A DNA stretch of 64,000 nucleotides from Steinernema hermaphroditum (taxonomy: Eukaryota; Nematoda; Chromadorea; Rhabditida; Steinernematidae), in the NCBI GenBank assembly GCA_030435675.1, contig CM059624.1:11618769-11682768 (forward strand). Reading direction: 5' to 3'. Shown in pieces: positions 21,949-31,324 of this stretch. The position numbers were made by a program, and so were the translations under genes. Below the pieces are notes generated by a model that ran no database searches, was not told the origin of the DNA, and worked only from the letters and a program-made list of their open reading frames with translations. Numbering within the stretch: the first letter of the stretch is position 1; each line of letters opens with the position of its first letter.

Positions 21949-22276
21949 ATGGTTAAGGTGAGCGCCGACCTTTGTGAATTTCTATCCATATTGTATTGCA
22001 GTTTCAGTTTCAAATTGCTTTTCTTCTCTGCTTCTTCCTCAGCGCTCTCTGTGCCCCAGCCTACAAGAAGGCGGACATTCCCCCTCCTGCTAAGTTTGCC
22101 TGGTTGAGTGAGTGATCTCGGGTGGCCTTTGATAGCTCTACCTTCTAGACTGCGATGATCACGTTTGTCTTCAAGGAACCTTTTGCGTCGTGCGAGGCGT
22201 TCATCTCCCCGATGGAAGCGGCGCCTCGTGGCCATGCTGCGTCTACAACGAGTCCGACGAAGACTGTGTTCATTAG
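21949..22276 (+). CDS. Small secreted six-Cys protein
   Basis: Exons 21949-21957, 22002-22107, 22149-22276; 80 aa. Signal peptide MVK + FQFQIAFLLCFFLSALCA, then a Lys/Pro-rich linker (PAYKKADIPPPAKFAWL) and a compact Cys domain: NCDDHVCLQGTFC...WPCCVYNESDEDC. C-x4-C-x5-C at its start resembles the terminal modules of neighbouring TIL genes. The acceptor of intron 1 can shift by six bases without changing the frame. Exon 1 has only three codons, the pattern of the cluster. Function unknown. Confidence 0.78.
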
Positions 22277-22687
22277 TCGATCTTTTTTTTCTTCTTTGGT
22301 GGGTAAAATTGTCCATCTGTATTGCCTAATATCGATAGAGCCTATGTGTAAAAAATAAATATTTACTGGGGATACTGAAAAGAACTGCAAAACAGCCAAA
22401 ACTTTATATTGCCTGACATGCCACAAGCCAGGAGAATAAGCACAATAGCCACATTTTTCCTTTGTGCCCACTGGCTCAATCAGCTCTTCATTCTGTTCAC
22501 GACTGGCACTTCATTTTCGATGCAGTCTTTGTGCTCAACAAATGAATGGGACCTCAAATTAGCGACTATACACTCGCACTGTCATTAGGCAACATTGTCT
22601 CTACAGATGACCTTCCTTAAAAGGTGCGATTTGCGTTCACCTTGCGAGGTTGCAGTCGTCCAGTGGCTACGCTAAGCCAGCCCAAAG

Positions 22688-23121
22688 ATGAAGGTGAGGG
22701 CGGGAGATGTTGTTGAATCGTGAACTGGTTTCAGTATCTAACCATTGTCCTACTCACCATCCTGACATGTGCAAATTCTAGTCCTGTGGATAGAGCGTCG
22801 AGTAAGTCTTATTTTGTGTTGCTCAGAATATCGATTCTAAAATCAGCTTGTGATCGTCATGCTTGTCCGAAAGGGACGCATTGTACACTGGCCAAGGTCC
22901 AGTGCGCTCAAGAACCTTGTCCCGCAGTTCCTCAATGCCTCTCTTCGCTTCCTAACCTGAATACCCATGACGGTAGGTACTTGTCTCTTAATCACTCACT
23001 TTTATTTCTTTCAGTTTGCAACGACCACAAATGCGGCGAGGGAAAACGCTGCGTTCCCTGGAGTCTCTGTCAATTCGACCCGACCTGCAACATAATCCCT
23101 CGCTGCGTGCGCGTCGGATAG
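22688..23121 (+). CDS. Secreted protein of two tandem six-Cys modules
   Basis: Exons 22688-22693, 22735-22801, 22847-22972, 23015-23121; 101 aa. Signal peptide MK + YLTIVLLTILTCANS. It consists only of two copies of the module that elsewhere in the window follows TIL domains: CDRHACPKGTHCTLAKVQC...C (spacing 4,5,6,4,5) and CNDHKCGEGKRCVPWSLC...C (4,5,5,5,5). Each module is one exon bounded by phase-1 introns, the arrangement expected for shuffled domains. The module resembles the follistatin N-terminal (FOLN) pattern, but the match is by spacing only. Function unknown. Confidence 0.8.
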
Positions 23122-23435
23122 TCACATCGATTTCGTGCGTAAAGCCTTGTTTTGTTGACGAATCCGTGTTTTTAATAAGCATATCTGGTGGAATGATCGA
23201 TCGGTTCTGTTAGCCGCGCGAACCACCTTCATGGAGGTGCTTAACAAGTTATCAAACAACTTGCCGAAAATCGATGCCGCAGTTGTTTGTGTCCGCCTTC
23301 CGAATAGTTTTTGCCGAGTTTATACTCTTTATACGCCGGCGTTAAACAAAGCGCAAAAAAGAAGACCATCACACTTTAGTCGTCGCTTCTCTTCTGTATT
23401 GAGCGCGATATCGGAACTGAAGACATAGATCCAAA

Positions 23436-23790
23436 TTAGTTTACGCGGGTGTCAGGGTGACCAAGTGGCTGAGTCCTGTCGAGGCGCGACGGTGTGGCAC
23501 AACAAGCGAAGTGGAGAAATATCTTCGGTTCGGCTGGCTGCGTGGACTTTGGAGCTGCAGCGAGACTTCGGCTTTTCTGGCGGTGCGGGTGAAGTCGGGC
23601 GGACGTGACTGGCTTCTTGGCAAGACTTTGGAACTGCAAGTCCGTGGTCTTCCAGGCCTTCTGGGAGCCGGGGCAATCATTGTGCCAACAATGACGGCCA
23701 AGAACGACCGCTCACTTACCTTAGTCGGCTCAGATAGCCTCAGAGAGTGGACGACACGACCGATCGCTGGGGACACTCGAAAGCTCTGAA
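23436..23790 (+). repeat. Dispersed repeat family, copy 3
   Basis: About 355 bp closely similar to 26820-27180: shared blocks include CTTCGGTTCGGCTGGC, GACTTCGGCTTTTCTGG, GGCCTTCTGGGAGCCGGGGC and CGACCGATCGCTGGGG. Open frames across it are not conserved between copies, so it is treated as non-coding. Confidence 0.6.
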
Positions 23791-24247
23791 GAAGGTTTCT
23801 AAATGTGGCTATAGTGTCCCAAGGATCTGCTACCATCATCATACAACGTTCACAACAAGCCAGAGGAATATTCCACATTGTGTTTGATACTTATGGCGTG
23901 ATAGATTTCAATTCTGTTGACAACTCCTTATGAACGTGAGAACAAAGAAAATAAAACTGGTCAAACAATGGCGATAAGAGACCGTTTGGGAGAACAGCAC
24001 GCATTCTTTGGTCTGTACGAAAGAGAAACACCTTCACTAGCTAGAAGTCAAAACCGAAACGAGTTTTATGCCATTCCATTATCATATCTATGAATATTAA
24101 TACAGCACCTCTCTTGCTGACTTTTCCACAGTTCGACAATTCGAAGAACACGAGCGCATGATGTTTTTTGAGAAATTGTGTTTTGAGGTTTGCTCGCGAG
24201 CCCTATATAAACAGCCAGATTCTCTGCAATGGATCAGTCATCATTCG

Positions 24248-24700
24248 ATGTCAACAATGGTGGGTCGCCTCTTCTCGTCCTCTTCTCTAAACGTCCATTA
24301 CAGCTCCGCGCCATCCTTCTTCTCTTCTGCCTCCTCTCTTTGAGTGTCGCAGCCTCCGTCGAGCCCGCTTGCCCCGAAGGCGAAGTGTGGGACCCCTGCG
24401 GCCGCCCTGATCCGATCTGCGACAATCCCTTCCCCGTCCATCTGAAAATCTGCAACCCTGGAAGGTGCGTCTGCAATCCAGGACTTCTTCGAAGCGCCCA
24501 TGGCAACTGCATCGAGAGCCGGGGCTGCCAGGAGGAGAATAACCGTAAGCGAACATTTCATGGCATGGAGGTGCATCGTTGTAGCTTGTCTCCTCGTCGA
24601 ATGCGCCGCCGGTCGCGCGTGCGTCATCGAACCCGTCATCTGCAAGAAGGCTCCCTGTCCGAAGAAGCCCCTCTGCATTGAGAGAAAGTGTTTCGCCTGA
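24248..24700 (+). CDS. Secreted TIL protein with terminal Cys module
   Basis: Exons 24248-24259, 24304-24544, 24585-24700; 122 aa. Signal peptide MSTM + LRAILLLFCLLSLSVAA. TIL-like core: ACPEGEVWDPCGRPDPICDNPFP...CNPGRCVCNPGLLRSAHGNCIESRGC, unsplit by an intron. The phase-1 last exon adds CLLVECAAGRACVIEPVICK...C (spacing 4,5,6,4,5). A TATA box lies at 24204-24211 and AATAAA at 24741-24746. An unspliced reading from 24229 stays open but would bury the signal peptide, so the spliced form is preferred. Confidence 0.8.
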
Positions 24701-24754
24701 GGTTGCAGAAATCTCACGAATTGTCATCAAAATTAATTGAAATAAACCCGGCTG

Positions 24755-24925
24755 CGCGCGAATTCGCGCCCTCCAGGTACTAAAAGCCAATTAGCCTGTA
24801 GCCCTGCGGGCGGCAAGATTGGCGCTCATGCAAAAAGCTGAAGTTGGGGCCTAAAACGGTAGCCCTGCGGGCGGCAAGACACCAATAGCCCTGCGGGCGG
24901 CAAGATTGGCGCTCATGTAAATGGC
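24755..24925. repeat. Short tandem/dispersed repeat unit
   Basis: The 20-nt core TAGCCCTGCGGGCGGCAAGA occurs three times within 130 bp, two copies followed by TTGGCGCTCATG. A related copy with the preceding CTCTAGGTACTCAAAGCCAG block is at 12545-12605. No coding capacity. Confidence 0.7.
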
Positions 24926-25192
24926 TAAAGTGGGCGAAAAAATTGTAAAGTTTCAGGAAACTCGAACCGAAAACACTGCTGGTTACAAAATAGACAAAAA
25001 ATCACTCAAAAACAGCAAAAAAAAAACTCAAAGCCTAACATCACCAGAGAGATAGTGGAAGTAGAGCACTACCATCTCAACTGTCTGTGTGGCTCATTGC
25101 GAACGTTCTCTGTTTGTAAGCGGGCGGTGTCGGGTTCGGTTCCCCTCGGGGTCCTTATTTTGTGTGGGTGTTTCCGCCGTGCGCACGGAAAA

Positions 25193-25217
25193 ACACACAC
25201 ACACACACACACACACA
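25193..25217. repeat. (AC)n microsatellite
   Basis: An uninterrupted run of about twelve AC units. The 100 bp before it contain a GGGTTCGGTTCCC segment resembling a tRNA T arm, but no complete tRNA fold was found. Confidence 0.9.
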
Positions 25218-25219
25218 GA

Positions 25220-26050
25220 CCAACGGACCCGTCGGTTCTCCATTTATATATAGGGGATAAAAAGCAAATTGTGATAACATAGAGGAGTTTGAACGTGTCT
25301 TATAGTCCGAGATATTGAGGAATAATACCGACGGATGAGCCTCTTATAGTTTGACAGCGGTAAATTCATGCCTACGTTTTAGTTGATCAGATATTACAGA
25401 ACAGATACTTCAGGAGACTCATGTGAAAGGTGAAACGTTGTGATGAGTATGCAGATAATCTAATGATCTGCTGTCGCTAGCCTTCATACATACATCGAAG
25501 ATTTTTCTTACGATAGCGACCTCCAGTCTCTGCTTTTTTGAACCGATTGAACACTGTTTCTGATCCGCTTTTGAAGCGATAAAAAAACAAAGTTGTGTAC
25601 CAAATTGTGTTCATCGGATTCAGATTCAGATCGAGTTGGAGGACCAAATGTCCATCGCTCCTCATTGGTACACATGTGGTCCTCGCAGAAGGTCATCGTT
25701 GATTTCGACCCGTGGGGTGGTGGAAACATCCAGTTGTGGTCTAGGAAGTGTTGCTCGGTTCAGGGGATCAGAAGCTCCCCCAGGATCTCTTCTTAATAGA
25801 CCTCAGACCTCGATAGAGTCCCTTTTCACAACTTTGGATCTCTAGTGTATCTCTCATATCAAAGGCAATTTGTCGACCGAGTGAGGCGATACTCCGAATG
25901 CGCATATGGTGGGTGAGTAAGCATTTCCCAGCCGTTCAACTCTCGCTAATTGTTCCTTCGCCGAAGAGTCCGGACCAGAGTAACTTTAAATAGCAGGTGT
26001 TATTCCATTGTTGTTGCATTCATTTATTTGCCACAGCACAAAGCCATAAA
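25220..26050. other. Intergenic interval, no gene supported
   Basis: No splice-consistent coding structure and no repeat match was recognised. The right end is the 3' flank of the two-TIL gene on the minus strand. Confidence 0.4.
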
Positions 26051-26054
26051 GAAC

Positions 26055-27242
26055 TTAGCACCCACGCAAAAGACATTGCCTGCTGACGCACGTGGTTGTC
26101 TTGTTCGCGTTAACAACACATACTTCATCGAATGGGCAGATGACGTTGCGACAGGCTAAAACGAATAGCTCACCTACAGTAATCTCTCGTAAACTCACGA
26201 TGATTGCAGTTATGGAAGTCAACACACACTCCGAGGTTGTTGCGGAGAAAACCTGGAATATATTTCGTTGGTGTTTTGAGTGGATTTTACCTGGGGCACA
26301 TTCGCAGCCTGCAGTGCATCCAGGAACACAGTTTCCTTGGTTGAGATAGGGATCCTCGCATGTGGCCTCACACCTAGAGCCACCGCATTCACTCCAGAAT
26401 TCGTTCTTAGGACATCGAGGATTCGGGCACGAGTTGAATGGAATGCAGGTTCCATTGTATCGAACATAGCCTAGAGTAACCATATCCTATAGACGTGGAT
26501 GGCTTCAGCAAGTACCAAAGATGCATTGGCACTTCGGACTACGGCAGGTGGTTTTGCATGTAGGGAACGGGTCGTCACAGGTTCCTTCGCAGCGAGGACA
26601 CTTATCGAAGTGCTCGTTGAGTCCACATTCGGGACGATGGGGGAGAGAAGCGGAGACAACGAAGCCGAAGATTGTCGATTTACACGATTTATCTTCCCGA
26701 ATCAACGGCTTACGCCGTGCAGGACGTCTCATATATGCACAAAGAAGAACAGAGTCAGACCGTGGTCGCTGATTTTTTCTGATTTCGGTGGAGCAGACGA
26801 ATCCGAATAGAATGCAGCGTTCCCATTAGTTTGCGCGGGCGTCGAAGTCGTGAAGAGTTGATTCCGGAAGTGGAATAGCGGTGGAGCAGAGCCAACGGAG
26901 CGGAGAGTCATCTTCGGTTCGGCTGGCGGTGTGGACTTCGGAGTTGCAACGCTTCTTCGGCTTCTCTGATGGCGCGGGTAGAGTCGGGCGGTCGTGACGG
27001 GCTTTTTGGCGAGACGGTGGAACTACGGCTCCCTGGTGTTCCAGGCCTTCTGGGAGCCGGGGCGATCATTGCGCCAACAACGACGGCCGAGAACGACCGC
27101 TCACTTAACTCATTCGGCTCAGACAGCCTCAGAGAGAGAGAGCGAGTGGACGACCCGACCGATCGCTGGGGGCACAAATGAAAGACCCACGATTGTCATG
27201 AGTGGAAAAGGAGCTGCACAACACAACCATGAGGGACGCCAT
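26055..27242 (-). CDS. Secreted TIL-TIL-Cys-module protein with first intron invaded by a repeat
   Basis: Exon 1 27228-27242 (MASLM) has its own TATA and a promoter motif shared with the pair at 31 kb. Later exons: 26516 to about 26712, 26291-26470, 26199-26252, 26055-26155. Product: TIL-1 (ECGLNEHFDKCPRCEGTC...CKTTCRSPKCQCIFG + YVRYNGTCIPFNSC), TIL-2 (RCPKNEFWSECGGSRCEATC...GCTAGCECAPG + FLRNNLGVCVDFHNC) and the terminal module CRNVICPFDEVC...C. All introns after exon 1 are phase 1. About 480 bp of the dispersed repeat lies between exon 1 and exon 2, and the normal start of exon 2 (signal peptide) looks damaged. One in-frame acceptor at the repeat edge keeps the reading open. May be a pseudogene or a gene with a new exon boundary. 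Confidence 0.65.
26708..27190 (+). repeat. Dispersed repeat family, copy 4
   Basis: It starts with GGCTTACGCCGTGC...CATATATGCACAAA, as does the copy at 32100, and ends near CGATCGCTGGGG shared with 23436-23790. It sits between exon 1 and exon 2 of the minus-strand TIL gene. At about 480 bp this is the most complete copy in the window. No transposase-like frame. Confidence 0.65.
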
Positions 27243-27518
27243 GAAGTCAGGAAGACCGATGGTGGACAGCTCGTGGGATCCAATTTTATACCGTTCATAA
27301 TGTCCGTGATCTGTCGTTCGTTGGCCCCTCCTTATCAGAAAGCGTGGCGATTTTTCCTCAAACACACGTTCACGTTTTAGGGCACATCATTGAAAGTAAA
27401 AATGGTCTAGATCTAGGTCAGGATTTTTGCTACAAGCCGTATCAGTCCGACATTAAATGAAAAAGGAAGAAATGATTCTTTGTTTACAATGAACGACCAA
27501 TAATCAAATGATCACGTA

Positions 27519-28817
27519 CAGGGTGCCCCAGATAAAGTGCAACAAAAAGAAATCCATGTAAATCTCTGTGGTCTTCTCCAAATACGATACTTTTATATGC
27601 AAAATGAAGCTACATCACTAGTGAATAAGAAAAGCAAAACAGTTTTTCGGAAGATTCTGATTTCGCCACAATACATACCTAACCATACATCCGACTTGAA
27701 CCCCCGAACGCCGCTGATCTGGATTTTATTTTTTGCCTTTATGTGGCCTTTAGAGTTGTCTTAAGTGACTATAAACTAGCGAGTCGTAAAGAGCAGACAC
27801 TTTTCTACAAGAAACATCAAATTGAGAAATGGAGGAGATTCAGATCCGATAAAAGCGGTGACCAAAAATATTTGCTCCCCACCTTAGACAAGTTGGCCAG
27901 AAGCCAGACCAAAGATCTTTTGGAGCTTTTTGTAGATGTGCAATCTTGGTGAAAGGTGAAGTCGATTCCTATACACTTCTCCGCTGCCCACGGTCTCATC
28001 GCACCTACTAGAATCTTTTTCTGATAAAACTGGGCAGTTAAACGGTCATTTTTCTCAAAAAACACCAGTTTTGGGCTACCCATGACATAAATTCCAGCCC
28101 AGATCATCAGAATCTTCGCGCGCTGTCTTTTTCGACGACGACGGTACGCAGACATACTTTGGGAAGCCATCACCGATGATTTTGGTGATTATGCATCGGT
28201 TGGACGGTGAATCGACCATGATTAATGAACAGGATTTGATCCAGTTCCGGATCTGCGGCGCTGGTCCTCATCAAGCGATATTTTTTGGGGTCTTGTCTTT
28301 TTTTCTTGTGGTGTTAGGCCCTATTCTTTCACTATCTTGTAAAGAAACGACTTCAGATCTTTCTTCAGTGCTCGCCGGACACGTATTCTTGAGATTCCGA
28401 ACTCTTTAGCCAACTTTATTGAACTTCGGTCTGAATTCCGGTTCAATTTCTTTAGAATGCCTTCTAGAACAGCCGGAGTTCGCACTGGTTTCTTTCTACC
28501 TTTCCAGGTCCTCTGCTTGACCTGTTCTATCTCCCTGTATCACTCAATGACTCGTTTGACCTCATACCGCTCAAATCCGAGGGCTTTTACAGTACCCAGA
28601 TTCGAGATTCCGAGCTTATGCATCAGAACTATGGAAAATCGGTCTTCAAATACTACGATTTTTTTCAACGAACAACTGCGAAATTACAGCTATCAACAGA
28701 TATTCAGAGCTATAAGAGGACGCTGAACACGAATATGACGTCCAAACGTGCTCAAACTCTCGGAAATCCACTTAAACCAACGAATCAAAAATGTTGCACT
28801 TTATCTGGGACACCCTG
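27519..28817 (-). mobile_element. Tc1/mariner DNA transposon, degenerate transposase
   Basis: Terminal inverted repeats of 25 bp (27519-27543 and 28793-28817) match at 24 positions, begin CAGGGTG and are flanked by TA dinucleotides, the mariner target-site duplication. The internal minus strand encodes transposase pieces: a helix-turn-helix-like segment (KEFGISRIRVRRALKKDLKS, about 28310-28400) and the catalytic half at 27817-28173 (VMGSPKLVFFEKNDRLTAQFY...; LLSDLNLLHFSI in place of the usual SPDLNPLDYSI). Frameshifts and stops interrupt it. The ends look mobilisable in trans; the protein is dead. Confidence 0.88.
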
Positions 28818-28865
28818 TACACTCTACGATTTACGATTTACGATTTATTTGTGGAATCTTCAACA

Positions 28866-29629
28866 TTACATCGAGCCACACCCCATATGAATCCATCGTT
28901 GTCTTTCCTCTTCTCTTGCTCTTTGTCGCCATCGTTGTGTTCCTAGCTTCTTCGCGAATTCGTCCCGCCATCTGGTCCGCGGTCTTCCGATGGGGCGCGC
29001 CGTCGGTGGCCGCCATTCTTCGAGCTTTGTCGACCACTTCTCAGACGTTTCACGAGCAATCTTCCAAGCGTAGTTCCACTTCCTTCTTGTCGCTGATACA
29101 TCCTTCAGCTTCGTGACTCCTCTCAGCCACTCATTTGTTCTTGGGCATCCTTCAGCTTCGTGACTCCTCTCAGCCACTCATTTGTTCTTCTGTCCAAGAG
29201 CCTGACGCGAAGCATTCTTCTTTCCATTCGACGCTGGCTGGTTTCCAGCTTTCTTTGTGCAGCCTTCGTGAGCGTCCAGGTTTCACAACCGTATAGCATC
29301 GCCGGCAGCACGCACTGGTTGAAGAGTCTTCTTTTCCATCGCATCAGGACCGAAGGCGACGTCAGGAACTCCTGGTACTTGCGGAAAACGTTCCAGCCGC
29401 TGCGGATCCTTCGTCCTACTTCTTTCAGATGGTTTCTCGCGAGGCGGACTTCTTGGCCGAGGTAGACGAACGCTTCGACTTGTTCCAGAGCTTGACCATT
29501 CAGAAAAATCGTCGCTTCTTCGTTCGCCAAGACCTTCGTCTTCTCTGCGTTTATCTTGAGGCCGCTTCGGAGGGACGCTTCGTTGAGTTCGTCGACCATC
29601 TTCTGCAGCTCTTCCTCGGACGTGGCCAC
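28866..29629 (-). mobile_element. LINE relic, end of reverse transcriptase and C-terminal region
   Basis: The minus frame from 29629 reads MATSEEELQKMVDELNEASL, then LRSGLKINAEKTKVLANEEA and VYLGQEVRLARNHLKEVGRR, then CETWTLTKAAQRKLETSQRR, typical of the thumb region of RTE/Jockey-type reverse transcriptases. A second frame continues with WNYAWKIARE, EWRPPTARPIGRPRTRWRDE. A 41-bp direct duplication near 29101-29190 breaks the frame. It abuts the 3' end of the mariner element. Non-functional. Confidence 0.8.
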
Positions 29630-29639
29630 CTGTACACTC

Positions 29640-30370
29640 TACAAACTATAAAACTGACGATTGAAGAACTTTTCTTCAGAGCGATTAAAGATCATCATTA
29701 TTTTTATGATAAGACTTCTTCTAACGAAGGGTCCACCGGAAGACATGCATAAAGCCAGATCACGTGATTTTCCTGTAGTGCCTTTAGTAACTAAAGTTTT
29801 TCAGGCTCCATTAAAAATAGAGATCTGCAAATTTCGGATTTTTGCACAAAATGCACCACATTTTTTGCCGAGTTGGGCACAAATCCCTTAGAATCGCCAG
29901 GTAGGCCGGTCATGGGCGGTTGAACGACTGGTTAGTCGGCTCAGCTGGTGTTTTTCGTAGCGGTGCAAACTTTTTCTGTGCTTCAGTAGCTCAATTAGGA
30001 TAAATTACATCGCAAGAAATATTGTTCTCCCTCACAGGTGTCCCTATTTATATTACCGCCACTGTATGCCGACATTGTGGTTTTTGAACGAAACGCCAGG
30101 GATTGAAATCGAATTGGCGTTGCACTTCATCTTCAAACAGGCTGAATCACTTTTGGTAAAAATGCCAAGTGGCCGTCAGCTCATTCTTTTTCACCATTGA
30201 GGTCGAACTTGGCTTCTTTTTGGAAAAGAAAAGAGGTCCATGTTGATCACACCTGATAGCAAATGCTGTCTTCTAACTACTAGATATTACTGTAGAAGAA
30301 ATCGGCACTGTTCCAAAAAAGTAATCGAACAGTTTCAAATGTTTTATCCACAAGGAAGGTACAAAAGATA
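29640..30370. other. Intergenic interval with a small duplicated exon fragment
   Basis: No gene supported. Near 30117-30147 a stretch of about 28 bp (GCACTTCATCTTCAAACAGG) repeats sequence from the last exon junction of the adjacent minus-strand TIL gene (30470-30500). Confidence 0.5.
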
Positions 30371-30372
30371 CC

Positions 30373-31104
30373 TTAGAATGGTGATTTATTGAAACATCCT
30401 GACTCGATGCAAAATGGAGTGTTAGCGCAACCCGGACAATCACTGGTGGAAACGCAGACTTCGTTTGGCTTGCACTTCATCTTCAAACAGGCTGAAACAC
30501 GTCTGCTGAAGAGCGTTCTTTAGATCAAACTCACGATTTATAATGTCGTGGCACGTCGTCGCCTTAATGCACTTTCCGTCAGCGCCACGCTCGTAGCCTA
30601 AATGACAGTTTATCTACATTTTGTTTTGACCGATACCTGATGAGCAAGTGCAACCAGGCTGACAAAGAACAGCCGGGCAGTAGATCGGATACGGCCGGAT
30701 ACAGGATGGTTTGCAAGTAGAGACGCATTTGGTATAGACTTCGCCTTCTGGACAATCAAATGGTGGTGGAGGACAGGAGGCCGTCGGTATGCAGGTCCCG
30801 TTGTCGCTTCGGACATAGCCTGCAACACTTATGGGCAGAACTACCTTCTCCACCTACCAGGGTTGCACTCGCACGTTGGATCAAGACAGTAGGGATAGTG
30901 CAAAGGGCAATTATCGATGTTTGGTTGGAAGCAGGTTCCTTCGCATGTACCACACGCCTCAAAGTGTTCATTAGGACCGCAGTCCAGAGTAGAAGAAGCA
31001 GAGGTGGCAAGTAGGACACCCACCCCTGCGAGGAGCAATACCGCACTCTAAAGATCCTAGTGAAAGCTTTTTTGGATAGATTTCCTTACCGTTATCGAAG
31101 CCAT
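30373..31104 (-). CDS. Secreted TIL-TIL-Cys-module protein
   Basis: Five exons: 31090-31104, 30858-31047, 30637-30819, 30535-30597, 30373-30491; 189 aa. Signal peptide MASIT + SAVLLLAGVGVLLATSA. TIL-1: DCGPNEHFEACGTCEGTC...CLDPTCECNPG + YVRSDNGTCIPTASC. TIL-2: DCPEGEVYTKCVSTCKPSC...CQPGCTCSSG + YERGADGKCIKATTC. The last exon is CLKMKCKPNEVC...C. All introns after the first are phase 1 and 38-43 nt. It is divergently paired with the gene at 31325, with which it shares architecture and the MAS(I/L)T first exon. Predicted secreted bivalent protease inhibitor. Confidence 0.85.
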
Positions 31105-31324
31105 ATACTTCAGGAAGAGTAGTGGCGAAGCCACGTGTGTCCTTTTATATTTTTGAAAATGTCCGTGATCTTTTGATAAAGAATAGTGTTTGTCATGGAG
31201 CCTTTAGGTTTGACAATATCTTATCATTGTAAACACATAAAGGCAAACGAACGATAGATCACGGACATTCCAATGACTATAAAGCTGAATCTAACGAATG
31301 AACTTCAACGACCTCCTTGACCAC
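31105..31324. promoter_or_regulatory. Bidirectional promoter with palindromic motif
   Basis: The 220 bp between two divergent TIL-TIL genes carries AATGTCCGTGATC at 31158-31170 and its exact reverse complement at 31257-31269. Each copy lies just upstream of a TATA box facing its own gene (minus-strand TATAAAA at 31143-31149; TATAAA at 31278-31283). A third copy at 27299-27311 has the same spacing to the TATA box and ATG of the related gene at 27242. The motif is probably a shared activator site; inference from position and repetition. Confidence 0.7.

Noticed and set aside
23441..23878. 145-aa frame in repeat copy 3
   Set aside because: Same repeat family; open frames differ between copies, so no coding constraint.
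25050..25180. Possible tRNA or tRNA-derived SINE (GGGTTCGGTTCCC T-arm-like segment)
   Set aside because: No acceptor stem, D arm or anticodon arm could be folded to fit; A-box match is poor.
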